From: Acheta domesticus
Lineage: Eukaryota; Arthropoda; Insecta; Orthoptera; Gryllidae
Direction: 5' to 3'
NCBI GenBank assembly: GCA_031308135.1
Contig: JAHLJT010000631.1
Span: 259,804,355 to 259,868,354 of the forward strand
Length of the DNA: 64,000 bases
A program made the position numbers and the translations under genes. Positions 23,519 to 34,370 of the stretch are shown piece by piece (the stretch's first letter is position 1; each line of letters begins with the position of its first letter). Below the pieces are notes generated by a model, which saw only the letters and a program-made list of their open reading frames with translations, did no database searches and was not told the origin of the DNA.

Positions 23519-23940
23519 TAACCACTACTCTAATGTCAACTGCACATTTTCCCATAGCTTTAACAGTATCTCCATTGGCAGTAGTTACTGTATGCATTGT
23601 AGAAAAAGGCTGAAGCGACTTGAAAAGTGTGTTATCATTTGTAATATGACTTGTTGCTCCATTGTCAACATACCAACCATCATTGTCACATTCGACTGAC
23701 ATCCCAACAGAAGTCACAGCTGTTAGAATCATATTTGAAACATTTTCATTCAATAAATTAGAAGATTCTGATTTCTTACCTTTTTCTTGGTCTGTTTTTG
23801 ATGGCCTTCCATCTTCAATCCATTTTCGACATTTAGAAACTATATGGTTAGGTTTTTTGCAATAATAACAAATTAGTTTCTTTTTCTCATTGAAATACTT
23901 CTTTTTGACATTGACTGCAAGTACTTCTTCAAACATATAT
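23519..23940 (-). pseudogene. copia nucleocapsid zinc knuckle and protease
   Basis: CYYCKKPNHIVSKC is a CCHC zinc knuckle (C-x2-C-x4-H-x4-C). About 70 residues later WYVDNGATSHIT corresponds to the aspartic protease active site; the usual D(S/T)GA reads DNGA here. Coding similarity ends at IRVVVNG, where it is joined directly to RT sequence, marking an internal deletion that removed integrase. Confidence 0.85.
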
Positions 23941-24573
23941 TGTAATATACAAAATATTACAGAACAAACGCCGCGCCTTGATCTGGACGGACGGAGCTGT
24001 AATATACAAAATATTATAAAACAAACGCCGCGCTTAATCTGGACGGTCGCGGTTACTAGGTAACGAAGGTTGTTGACGAGCGAGAAGGGGGCCCTGGGAC
24101 TAGAGGAGTTGGTGGTTGACTGGCATCTTGGTGGTAGCGGCGCGTATGTAAGCTGAATTATTTAAGTTGGACATCGACGCGAATAGGGAGGACAAATTGT
24201 GGAACAATAGTGCAAGAAGTGAGCAGCAAGAAAGAAGCAGACGACTTCGGCGACGACCGGCGCGAAGACGGATTTTCGGCGCGGAAGTCAAGGGGCTACG
24301 AACTGCGGGGCCATCGTTTCACAACGCCAGACAATTCGGTACCGTGAACCTAATGCATGAAATCAAGGAAGAGAATTTTTATATTGTTAATCTCAAATTC
24401 CATTCTTAATAAACAAAATTATTGTTGTGCCACGTTGTATGTAATTCTTTCGGAATATAAATAATTTCAGACTTCCAGGCTTCTCTGTATAGAGAGCATG
24501 AGAACCAAAGAACTGAGCTAGCATAGTAAATCAAATTAAAGGTAAAATTAATCATTATTATTATTTTATCACA
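23941..24573 (-). mobile_element. Solo LTR-like insertion inside copia gag
   Basis: 633 bp beginning TGTAATATAC and ending TATCACA (TG...CA, short imperfect inverted repeat). It is flanked by ATAT on both sides (23937-23940 and 24574-24577). Removing it together with one ATAT restores an uninterrupted gag frame across the site, which is strong evidence for a real insertion. The first 57 bp are present twice in tandem. An AATAAA is at 24408. Its parent family was not identified and its orientation is uncertain. Confidence 0.8.
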
Positions 24574-24589
24574 ATATTCACCTCCTTTG

Positions 24590-25240
24590 CTGGATAGAGC
24601 TTTTTCATATGCACATTTGGTTTGTTAGATTATCCACTGTCCTGTCATTTTTTGACATAAGCATCCAACTTGATTTAAATGGGAAATATTCCTCTGGCAA
24701 TGTTCCCAAAATTTTGCAGATCAAAAATATAACAGGTAACTCTGAATTATTTTCAGTATCTTTAGCCATTTCTTCCTTTAATTGAGACCACAAATTCTTC
24801 AGTTTTGATACATGTGTAGCTATATCATCACAAGTATTTTTCTTGAACCCAAAGAATTGTAAACATAAATCATATACCTTGTCTTCTGAGACGCCGTCAA
24901 ACAGTTTATGAAGTTCTAACCAAACGTCTCGAGCAGTGTTTAGACGCATTATTTTCTGTAAAGTATCTTCAGACATATTTGTTGTTAAAACAATCATTGC
25001 ATTACTGTCTGCCTTGGGAAATGTAGCGTTTGCCGATTCGTATGTCGCCTCGACATCAGGATCTGCATCCATTTCGGGCCTTTCAGGTTTCACTAACCTA
25101 CCTTCAACAACATCGAGTGCTCCAGGTATACCTCGTAAACAAACATTAGCTTTATATTTCCATGTACTCCAGTTTGACTTTCCTTCCAAACAGCCAATGT
25201 TTATCAACCTTGTTGTATCCACTTCAAGAGGCGTATTCAA
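24590..25240 (-). pseudogene. copia gag
   Basis: A copia-type gag of about 210 residues: GCLEGKSNWSTWKYKANVCL near the start, then TARDVWLELHKLFD and a KLKNLWSQLKEE helix. The start is unclear because no in-frame ATG precedes the first residues (the frame opens at TTG). A one-base loss near 24605 precedes the junction with the solo LTR. Confidence 0.82.
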
Positions 25241-25330
25241 GCCAATATCACACAGATATCGACTTCACTTATTTAATCACTCTCGTTGATATTTAATTCA
25301 GAGTCACGTTCCTTCAGGTCAAAACGCACC

Positions 25331-25344
25331 TGGGCCCATAACCA
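25331..25344 (-). other. copia primer-binding site
   Basis: The plus strand reads TGGGCCCATAACCA, identical over most of its length to the anticodon region of animal initiator tRNA-Met. The minus-strand element RNA would therefore pair with an internal tRNA segment, the mode known for Drosophila copia. It lies directly inside the putative 5' LTR. Confidence 0.75.
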
Positions 25345-25346
25345 CT

Positions 25347-25553
25347 TGAATATTTTTATTATCTACACAAATATAATCTTTGTATACAACATTCTTCTGA
25401 AACATCTAACACTATCACAGTTCTACAATTATGCTAGGTGACACACTTGAATATTTTTAATAACGTTCTACACACGTCAATAAGTCAAAGAGATTACATA
25501 AAAAAGTCAATGAACAAGTTATTAAATAAACAAAAGAATGCACAATATCAACA
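25347..25553 (-). repeat. Probable copia 5' LTR
   Basis: About 207 bp reading TGTTGATATT...AATATTCA on the minus strand, i.e. TG...CA with short inverted ends, adjacent to the primer-binding site. No second LTR survives to confirm the boundary. Confidence 0.55.
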
Positions 25554-25944
25554 CAATAAAGTGCCCATATTCATAATTACGAGAAATGAGACAGTTTAGA
25601 AGTGAGAAAAAGTAGGATAAATGTTGGTCATATTGTTCGTTTATTGCGTAAATTAATTTATCAATATTTGACGGCAGAATCAACAATTTACTATATTTTT
25701 TCTCATTTTATAACAATACGTATATAGGTCCCTTTATATTAGATATTTATGCTAATAAAAATATTACGACGATACTAATTAAAAAAGGTGTGTGAATAAA
25801 CAATGTTTTCAGAATGTTTTTCATATTGAAAAATGTTACTGCGGTGTTGACGATTCTGGAGCGAGCGGGCAAGCGAACGTCTTGCGTCGGCAACAACGCG
25901 CGGATTCTCCATAAGACCCATTGTGCCTTCACAACGTGAAAAGC
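25554..25944. other. AT-rich DNA between copia and MITE B2
   Basis: No gene or repeat recognised. Confidence 0.4.
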
Positions 25945-25951
25945 AGTATAG

Positions 25952-25978
25952 TCACGAAGTCTACTGTAGACTTCGTGA
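25952..25978. repeat. Perfect 13-bp-arm palindrome
   Basis: TCACGAAGTCTAC, one T, then GTAGACTTCGTGA: 13-bp arms round a single base. With one mismatch the symmetry extends outward to GTATA/TATAC. It directly abuts the left end of MITE B2. Confidence 0.9.
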
Positions 25979-25981
25979 ATA

Positions 25982-26202
25982 TACTTCAGTTTTTCTTTCT
26001 TGGCGCACGGGAGTGTGTCAATAAAATGGAATATCTCACGGTATTTCGCGTCGTTCGCTGTTGTGCCGCATGTTCGCGACAATCGAGCATTGCTGGCGAT
26101 CATGCGACTTTTGGCGGCACAACGGAGAACGACGCGAAATATCGTGAGATATTCCATTTTATTGACACCCCCCCCGTGCGCTAAGAAAGAAAAGCCGAAG
26201 TA
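25982..26202. mobile_element. Palindromic MITE family B, copy B2
   Basis: A complete 221-bp copy with TA on both flanks. The ends read TACTTCAGTTTTTCTTTCTT and, in complement, TACTTCGGCTTTTCTTTCTT, followed by (G/A)GCGCACGGG and a G/C run. The core is ATGGAATATCTCACGGTATT. Both arms are present and close on a short centre. Confidence 0.88.
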
Positions 26203-26718
26203 TAAGCCTTCGTTTTTTCTTGAAGGTTTTGCCAGAGCCATCTCATGCATGTTGAGTGCTAATTAACGTGCGCTTGACAATGTGGCCGTCGTTAGAGCCA
26301 TAAATGTCGTCACACAATTACAATGTCATACATTCCATACATTCATTACGAATCTTAAATGTGCTGAAGCTGTCAGTTACCCTTCGAATACCGATTGTTT
26401 TTAGAATCCGTGCGTTTCATCATCGTTGGAAAACTCGTGTTGTGCAATGCTCATTATACAACAACCACGAGAAAAGAGGACGTACTGGTCAGTGTCTAAC
26501 CAAAGCCGCTAATAGTTGGTCAGTGTGAATATGAGGTTATGTTGCCTTTTTCAAATTATACGACAAATATGCTTTGATTGTGAAATCGAGTTTTTTATGT
26601 TAAGTTGTGAACTTAATGGGAGGTAAAGTACTTGCCAGCTATATTTTGAAATAATGTTTGTTTCTTGAAGTATTTGTGGATGGTTAAGAAGTTTCGTTTC
26701 GTGTAGGTGTCTTGCAGA

Positions 26719-27315
26719 ATGCATTATGTTCGATACATCTTCATTCGCCTTTTGCGGTCTAAAGCAGTTGCACAGTGTCATTATGTCGGACGTGCACTTT
26801 TTAGTAAACATCTTCTTTTAACAAACGTCGGGATTTCATCGTTCTCATCAGCATTGGGTGATTTTATTGAGCAACAGTACGAGATTGTGCAGAATGAGAA
26901 ACGAAAATGGGATAAAATACGGACTTACAACATGACAGTGTCAGGCATTACTGTAGGAATTTTGTGCCACTATACATATCATTACTTGGATATCTTTTAT
27001 CCTGGACGCTCACTCAGAAATGTTATCAAGAAGGTTCTTATTGATCAAATTGTATGTTCTCCTTTATGTATAGGGTTATTTTTTGGAACTCTTGCTGTGC
27101 TAGAGAAATCTGACTGGGACACTTTTAAAGATGAAGTAATTGAAAAAGGTTGGAGGTTATACTTTGCCGAGTGGATGGTGTGGCCACCTGCGCAACTTGT
27201 TAACTTCTACATTGTGCCTCCAAAATTTAGAGTTCTGTATGATAATATTATTTCATTAGGATTTGATATATATACATCATATGTAAAACATGAGGTGGAT
27301 TCAAAAGAGAATTGA
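26719..27315 (+). CDS. MPV17L2: MPV17-like protein 2 (Mpv17/PMP22 family)
   Basis: An intact 198-residue protein of the Mpv17/PMP22 family. MPV17L2 is a mitochondrial inner-membrane protein linked to mitoribosome assembly (family knowledge). Several hydrophobic segments are visible (for example TVSGITVGILCHYTYHYL and the QIVCSPLCIGLFFG helix). The family signature WRLYFAEWMVWPPAQLVNFY lies at residues 145-164. The first ATG is at 26719; the frame is open 12 bases further up, but a TCTTGCAG acceptor-like sequence ends just before AATG, suggesting a spliced 5' leader. The N terminus is basic (RYIFIRLLRSK), compatible with mitochondrial import. The CDS has no intron, so a retrocopy is possible, though every codon is intact. 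Confidence 0.9.
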   Translation: MHYVRYIFIRLLRSKAVAQCHYVGRALFSKHLLLTNVGISSFSSALGDFIEQQYEIVQNEKRKWDKIRTYNMTVSGITVGILCHYTYHYLDIFYPGRSLRNVIKKVLIDQIVCSPLCIGLFFGTLAVLEKSDWDTFKDEVIEKGWRLYFAEWMVWPPAQLVNFYIVPPKFRVLYDNIISLGFDIYTSYVKHEVDSKEN

Positions 27316-27425
27316 GTCTTGTGATATGCTTAAGTGCCTCTGGAAAAAATTGTTACAGTTTATAATTTTTTAAAGTGATATTTAACACATGGTGCCTCAA
27401 TTCCACGTAAGTTGTAAAATGTTAG

Positions 27426-27431
27426 AATAAA
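27426..27431 (+). terminator. Poly(A) signal of the MPV17L2 gene
   Basis: AATAAA 110 bases after the stop codon, in AT-rich DNA, is the likely polyadenylation signal. Confidence 0.55.
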
Positions 27432-27439
27432 AGTTACAT

Positions 27440-30042
27440 TTTAAGCCTCTACATTCCCAGATATTTCTGTTGTCCTAGGATAACCAAGCCTTTTCCTTTT
27501 AATGCCAAAACATTAATAAATATTGTTCAATAGTAGTGGTTAATACTGAGTATTGCTTTCCAGGGAAATATAGAACCTTGGAAGAACTATTTAAGTTTTC
27601 TAGTCAATGATTTTGTTGCTTCGTTCTGTAATTATATGAAGGAAGGAAACATGAAAAACTTAAATTTATCGAGTTTCATTTCATTTGAATGTAAATAGAC
27701 CTGGAAAGATTCCTGTAGTATAGTGGTACAAAAGGAATGGTAGAAAACTGTTGGTAGGTTTATTTTCTTTATGCGATGTTCCACACGACATCTCAGTGGA
27801 AGGGGGCAGTATTATGTTGATTGTTTGAAACGTCTGACCAAAGTTTTGGATTTGCAAAAATATTTGGTGAAAACTATGAACACTAACACAACATTACACT
27901 TCATAAAATGGTCAATTATTAAATAACTGATAAAGATGTGATCTAGGTAGTAGCAAAGGCGGACCCATCAAAGAGTTTTTCCTAGTGTTTTTTATAGTAT
28001 GGTTTTCCTTACCATTTGTTTTACAATTGTCAATTCGGCTAATCAAAATTGAGGTTACCCAGTGTCAGCACACACTGCACTGAATTATTGTATTCTAAGA
28101 AATTGGAAAGTAAAATAATTTCATTTACCAAATAAATAATACATAGTTTTCTCACTATTTCTGAGGGAGTTATTTACATTTTCCCAAACAAATAGTATTT
28201 TAGTTTAAATAAGGGTACTGTCTTTACTCCATTTTTAATCTTCAAATTAGGAGTTACCAGAATGCTGTTCTGTTGCATTCTGCCAGAAATCAAGCCCTGG
28301 TAAAGACAATTCCTTTTATTTAAGTTATTCACATAACACCACCATCTCACCAACACACCTAAAAGGTGGATTTATTATAATGCAATATTAAAAACTAAAT
28401 TAAATAAAGAAAATTGAACTTTGCCTGTTAATTTTTATTTATAATGAACTATATGCACTACATCACACTTGAATAGCAATAGAAAAAAGAAAAAAAAAAA
28501 TTATATTCAAGCTTTTAAGATATCATTGTAGTCTTGAATTGTACAATTATATGTACCAAAGTTCTTTGTGCTTGATAGCTGCAGCATAGAAGTGCTTTTC
28601 TGCCGTTGCCACATGTGTGCTACATATGCAGTCATGGGCTATCTAATTAAAATACCAGTTTCCATTTCTTAACTTTTATTTTCAGTCCAATACCTGAAAC
28701 GTCTGGATGTTTTTAAGGAGGTGAAATTTTGATTTTGGGTGTCACAAGTGCGGGTGTCAGAATTGCTCAGCAGGTACAACTCTTTATCCCATTCATTTAT
28801 TCATTCTGAATTACTAGCAACAAGGAAAGATTATGTCATTGAAAATGCTGTTGCTATGACAGAACAAGGTCATCATGTCATTCTTAATGTCAAGTACAAA
28901 GAAGAATGGTACAACATATAATTAATAGTATACATTTCACAAAATATTTCACATCAAAATTTGTTTGCATAGTGAATCAGCATATACAAATGTTCTGAGA
29001 AAACAAAATTTAAAAACAAACTTTTTTTGAGAATCCAATCCTTAGCTTGGCACTCTGCTTTACGTATTTACCTTCAGAAGTAAACAGTTTTGAGTGAGCA
29101 AATCATTCTTGTAGTTAATGCACACCAGTAGCAGATCTAGAAAGAGTTGTGACAGTTCTGGTAGATTTTTCTTTACAATGTATGCAAATGAATTTTGGTA
29201 AAAATTACACTACGCTTATACAATAGTTTAAATAAACAGTACACTTAACCATTCATAAAATGCACAAATTTGGATTTGAAAAACTAAATTAGGATTATGC
29301 AAGCCTGATTAAGGAGAAAGAAAAGAAGCAGTCACTTAAGTATGTTATTATGAGAAGTGTTGCAAATTTGGAAATGTTGGTTGAGACTTGGGGGAGGGTG
29401 AAGAATTGAGTTAAAAAAAAAAAAAAAGAGGGTTAAAAACTTAGAATCTTCACAAATACAAAAATCAATCCTTGAAGGCCACTTCGGATTTATGCCATGC
29501 AAAAGATATCTAATCATATTTCACAATTTTTTTTCCACCGTAGGACGGTGGAATGCAGCACCACCTTTATAAGAAATATGTTTACTCATACAAATTCCAA
29601 GAAACTCAATAACTTTAAAGATGAATTATGGATAGTTAAAAAAAGAATCTCTTGTACAATTTGCATATGATCATATTGAGAAAGTAAACACACAAAAATT
29701 GCTGAAAAGTGTTAAAAATACCCAATAATTTGCTAATAGTTAGGGACTGCCGTGAATCCTGCAAATACACAACTTGCAGTTACACTCCCACATCTGCACC
29801 AGAAAGCGGCCAACTGCACTGCTTCCCTCTTAGATCTGCCACTATTAACATTGTCAAAACATTTATTCTTTCCTGAAATTGGAACTGATTGTTCACTAAA
29901 CATTTACAAGGGCATCCAAGTAAATTCTCAATTTTTCATAAAAAAAAAACCTTTCACGATGTGCACCTACCACTGCTTGTATTATATATCACATTTTTGC
30001 ACCATGTAGTTGCTCTGACTTAGGCCTTTTTTTCCCCTAATC
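27440..30042. other. AT-rich intergenic DNA between MPV17L2 and C1orf198
   Basis: No recognisable gene. Short frames (for example 28739-28921 and 29752-30009) show no family similarity and have no splice partners. The right edge contains the 3' untranslated region of the minus-strand C1orf198 gene. Confidence 0.45.
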
Positions 30043-30048
30043 TTTATT
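30043..30048 (-). terminator. Poly(A) signal of the C1orf198 homologue
   Basis: AATAAA on the minus strand about 245 bases beyond the stop codon at 30292. Confidence 0.5.
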
Positions 30049-30291
30049 ACACAGTCAATATCACAGTCTGACGTTCTTGGCAAGTAAAGAAAATGAAGTC
30101 GGAAACAATAAACCTGTTTATATGAATGGTATTCACAAAGTAGCTGCTATCACAATTTTCAGTCTTTGATATAAGCTAAAGTAACAAAAAAATAATTCCC
30201 ATTAAAATTGCATCTGTGTCTTATCAGCAATAAACAAACTTAACATATAGTTTTACTAGTTATAAATGAATATGAAGTTTCTTGATTACAT

Positions 30292-31322
30292 TTACCAATT
30301 ATCCAAAAAATCAAACCCAGTTTTTGGAACCAGGTCACTTTTGGTATTGATGTCAACATGGAAATCATTAAATGAATCTATAAATAGTTTATCTTCAGCA
30401 ATAGCAGGAACCTTTGCTTCCAATTGTGGAAGTGGTTGTTTATCCAAAGTAATTTTTTCCTTATTATTGGTTTCCGATGGATTTGAATAAAGTTGTTTGG
30501 ATTTTGGAGGTGGGGGAGGTGGATTCTTTGGTTTTGAAATCAGCCTTGATGGTAGAGTCTTCGAAGCTTTACAGTTTCCACTTACTCTTGAGGCCGTACT
30601 ATCAATTTCTGTAGCAGATTGTACATTCCGGTCTGTCTTATTAGAGGGTCCCTTCACTGACTGTATCTTCAGAACAACAGATTTACTTTTCATCTTATCT
30701 AGAAAGTTATTACTCTCTGGACATGTTACATTCACAGAAGTAAATGCCAACTTTGATGAGGAACCACCTAAAACGATATTTGGAGGATCAATAAACAAAT
30801 CATGACCTGATGCAATTACTTTCTGTAGAGATTCTGATTGCAATCTTTTATTATTGGCCTGAACATGCAAATCCTTCGAATCTTCACAAAACACACTAAG
30901 ATCTTGCTGGCTTCGTGTTTTCCAAGAGAAGGGTGCTGAGTGTTCATCAGTCCATCCCTGTAAGAAAATTAAGTTTATGTTTTTGTATAATAAGTTACAT
31001 ACAAAGAATAAGTTTAATACCATTCCTTTTTCCAACATCAACTTACCATTCCTTTTCCATCATCAATACAGTAGCTGCGAGATAAAGAATTGTCTTGAAC
31101 AGCTGAATCATTTTCACTTTTGCAAAGTGAATATTTCAATACAACTTCTGGATGAATAATTGTCTCATTAATAACTTGATGTTGATCTCTTATGCTTAGA
31201 GTGTGCCATAAATCTTCATAAGCTGCCACTGTTGTAGTAATGTCAGCGCTAATTTTCTCTGCTATGGAATTTAAGGAATTGAAGTATTCCCGAGCATAAA
31301 GATCTAATGGAGAGGACCCCAT
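30292..31322 (-). CDS. C1orf198: C1orf198 homologue (two exons)
   Basis: Exon 1 runs 31322-31047 and exon 2 runs 30957-30292, joined in phase 0 across an 89-bp intron with GTAAGT and TTCTTACAG sites; the product is 313 residues. Vertebrate C1orf198 has similar length, and two diagnostic segments are present: WTDEHSAPFSWKTRSQ just after the junction and the extreme C terminus KTGFDFLDNW. The N terminus MGSSPLDLYAREYFNSL matches the family start, so ATG 31322 is preferred over the upstream in-frame ATG at 31364 (14 extra residues). The middle is low-complexity and Ser/Lys-rich with a proline run (PPPPPPK). The function is poorly known; no enzymatic motif is seen. Confidence 0.9.
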
Positions 31323-32018
31323 AATTACACACTTTTGCATCCTACAATTTTCCAATCGATGCATTTGTTAATTTGAGATGCATTTAGAGAATAATACGCG
31401 ATTATCACTTCGCTGAAGCATCTCCTTTACTGACTCCGATTAGTTTCCATTTATAGTTCTAAATGAGCAGTTCTTCAGCCTCAACAACCTTCAGTCTTGG
31501 ATGGGCTTATAATTGTAACCGTAAATTTTGCGTTGTCACGAATTATTACATTTTTAGTTCACACGCCTTAAAAAATGAACTGAATACGACACTTATATTT
31601 TCTTCTATTGGACGTTATTATTAAAGCAAAACCACTGGGTTTCAATTCAAGCCTAACCCGGCTTAGCACAGCTCAACTCACGAAAATATCACTATTATGC
31701 GGTAATTATGGTAATTGACCGAACTGCAACAGTGTGTCAAGATCACGAACACTGTAAGCTGGCTGTAAGGTTCTGGTAAGGTTCCCTACTGACGGTCTTT
31801 TCGTCAAGATGTAGGAAACGTCAAGTACATCTACATCAATCAATGCAATTAAAGTGAAGCTCACTCGGAGCTCTCTGTAGCTCTTGACACTGAATGGAGG
31901 TCAAGGGATCCAATTACCCCCCAGTGTATTATACAAGTTATCCTTTATCGTAAAGAGTCGATTCCGACGTCGCGAGATCAGTGAACGAAAGCGAATAACG
32001 AGAGCAGACCACGGTGTG
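31323..32018. other. 5' flank of the C1orf198 homologue
   Basis: No coding signal. It probably contains the promoter of the minus-strand gene. Some modest GC elevation occurs near 31740-32010. No TATA box is obvious at a suitable distance. Confidence 0.4.
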
Positions 32019-32188
32019 CACTGCGATTTTCTTTACTCTGCGCCTGACAGAAATCAGCTGTTGATTTCATCCAATCGGACAATTAAACGTCACCGTAGTG
32101 ACGTCACTATAGCTAAATATAAGCTCCTGATTGAATGGCAGCGAAATAGCTAATTTTTGTCAGGAGCAAAGTTTAAAAAGTCGCGGTA
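32019..32188. mobile_element. MITE family E, copy E1
   Basis: About 170 bp with imperfect inverted ends of about 40 bp: ACTGCGATTTTC...CCTGACAGAAATCAGCT on the left, and on the right the complement of TACCGCGACTTTT...CCTGACAAAAATTAGCT. The interior holds CATCCAATCGG and CCTGATTGAATGG as a second inverted pair around ACGTCACCGTAGTGACGT. The element lies about 700-870 bp upstream of the C1orf198 start. A second copy carrying an insertion is at 37458-37886. Confidence 0.6.
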
Positions 32189-32614
32189 TAAGATATCTTG
32201 CACCGTGAACAAACTGTTCTGTAGTTCAAATTAAAATGGCGCGTTTTCATTAATTTAATTTTTCCGCCGTGGTATAAGGGTATAAAATCCTTAAGAATGC
32301 TCAAAATGTTTTGTTATTAATTGCGTAGATTGTATTATACGCACACGTTTTCTTCAGCCCCGGAATACGTACCTCCCACTCCCTTACCATCATTAGTTGA
32401 ATTAAGAATAAATGAAAGCAACGAGTGCTGTAGACAAAATATGATAACCAGAAATGTTCGCTCTCATGTAATAGAAACTGTTTTACATCGAAAAACTAAT
32501 TAAAGGTGAGGTTGGCAATGGTTAAAATTCAGTAATAAAGTTGGCTGACCTCTGTGAATGTAAGATCATAGACTAAGGATGTACATCTTTACTCTGTGGT
32601 AAGATAGAGGGAAG
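32189..32614. other. AT-rich intergenic DNA
   Basis: No gene or repeat recognised. Confidence 0.35.
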
Positions 32615-32668
32615 TTGGAGGGAGAGAGGAAGGGGGAGAGAGAGGGGGGAGAGGGAGAAAGAGACATT
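32615..32668. repeat. GA-rich (GGGAGAGA) simple repeat
   Basis: A purine run of GAGAGAGG units on the plus strand. It is of the type bound by GAGA-factor-like proteins in insects, but here it probably is a microsatellite. Confidence 0.85.
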
Positions 32669-32689
32669 AATGACATGAGAGATCTTTCA

Positions 32690-32935
32690 AAAATATTACA
32701 TTTGTGTAATTTTTGAAAAAATAAAAAATACCGCAAAATGATGCAATTTAAAAAATGACATAAACAAGATTTTCTGAAAAACTGCTCCAACTTTTTCTTT
32801 AAACTTTTGATAGGGATAGTGCCTAATGTACTCTATGAAATGACATAAACGCTATCATCCTCTTTTTTTCAAATATTACAAAACTGTATTTTTTTACTTC
32901 TCTCTCACATCGTTAATATTTTTTAGCGTAGTGGA
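32690..32935 (+). repeat. Family C repeat, partial copy C3
   Basis: It contains TTTTTCTTTAAACTTTTGATAG, GGATAGTGCCTAATGTACTC, TATGAAATGACATAAACGC and TCTCTCACATCGTTAATATT in the same order and orientation as at 45840-45990 and 57550-57710. Both ends are missing. Confidence 0.7.
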
Positions 32936-34370
32936 CAGTGGACAGATTAGCACTGCAGGAATATTAAGGGCAGGTGCGATGGCCAACTCTGTTACGCAAA
33001 GTGATAATTTTGCGTAAGAGCGTGGGAAGGGCGTGGGAACAACGAGGAGATTGGAATTGGTCGTTCTAGCGGTCGAGCGAAGCGCAACGCAGTTACGAGG
33101 CAGCGGCGTGGCGACGCCGCGACACGGGGCTGCGAAATCGGCAAGGTCGATTATGGTGCGTCGGGGAGCGGCGCTAAGGTAACGGAACTGTTAACATTTT
33201 CGTGCGAAGATTTGTGCAAGCAAGAAAGCTGTCATCGAAAGATCCTGCTTCCTGAGATTAAAAGCTTGCTTAGCGAGCATTCATTCGACCACGCTCAAGA
33301 ACACTTTGTAATTCAATGTCCTGAGCTTTCCACAGGATATAAGTTCGTAACTATATGACAGATTGTGACACAACAGTATTATACTTGTGTGCAAATAACA
33401 TAAAAAATATTTAAATTTACTATATTGTCGTCAAACAAAAGAAATTTCCCTTTCCACCCTATTTGCCTGGTTACCGCTCAGTGCACTGTTACAAAATCCG
33501 AAAGTAGAAAAACAGTACAATTTCTTTTTCACCTTATCCCTTTTATACTTATTTTATTAATGAAAAATAAGGACCTTAAGATTCTTTTCTTTTCTGATTT
33601 GAAGCTTATGATCGTATTAAATAAATTCTAGTGTCTGCCTACAATATGAAATAATCCAATATATAACCTATTTCGTCACGGATTTTGCTAGCTACCAGCA
33701 AAATTACCAGCAAAAGCACTACAAGGTCACGCTGCAGGAAACCCATACACAATTACTGACAATTTTTTTCGACTTTCCTGGGTTTCCTGCAGGGTGGCCT
33801 TGTGTCCAGCCGGTGGGGTCGCGGCGTCTGCTCGCGTCGTACTCCGCAGGAGCTGCTGGCTCGGTTTAATTCGACCTTCACCCACGGTCACGTCTCCAAG
33901 AATTCCTCCTTACAATTTCCGCTCCTCAGTCGCAGTATCGGCGATTACCAAAAAAAAAAACAAACAACAACAACCAAAAGCGTATTAATCTTTACCCTTA
34001 CGTACTATTCATACTTGTCGCCACGTGGCGCCATTATATCATAGAATATCATTGTAATCACATTTTCTCATCTGCCACGCGCTCTCGTCTCGTCTCAGAT
34101 ATATACGGATGTATCATAAACATCTCTTACCTCTATTGAGCTCGAGTACTATTTTTTTTCGTAGATGTGCGTCGTCCTCTTTCTATGTTGTACAGCAGCT
34201 GCGTTTCCAGTTCGCTTTCCGTTGCTCACGTTTCGGCGGCGCTCAGACAAGTGTTCGCTCGCTCCGTCTGGGTAGTATATTCACACGAGGAGGAGTAAAA
34301 AATTCGCGGAATTGGTGAAAATGTTTTTATTTATTAAAGGTACAGTAACTTAACATAGCAACAGCAGACG
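32936..34370. other. Intergenic DNA with CpG-rich patches
   Basis: A CpG-rich stretch at 33000-33190 and another at 34180-34270 suggest promoter-like or element-derived DNA. No conserved coding sequence could be recognised. GTTTCCTGCAG/CTGCAGGAAACCC inverted repeats occur at 33733-33792. The open frames at 33794-34044 and 34109-34318 do not resemble known proteins. Confidence 0.35.

Larger units (their letters stand above)
21955..25553 (-). mobile_element. Defective Ty1/copia retrotransposon
   Basis: On the minus strand the order is probable 5' LTR (25553-25347), primer-binding site, gag (25240-24590), zinc knuckle and protease (23940-23525), reverse transcriptase (23518-22500) and RNase H (22500-21955). 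Integrase is absent: protease sequence runs straight into the start of RT. Frameshifts and stops break gag and RT, a 633-bp LTR-like insertion splits gag, and the 3' end is truncated within RNase H with no 3' LTR. The element cannot be active. Confidence 0.9.

Noticed and set aside
25747..26266. Several open frames of 87-167 codons on both strands
   Set aside because: They are read through the palindromic MITE B2, whose arms translate to mirror-like peptides.
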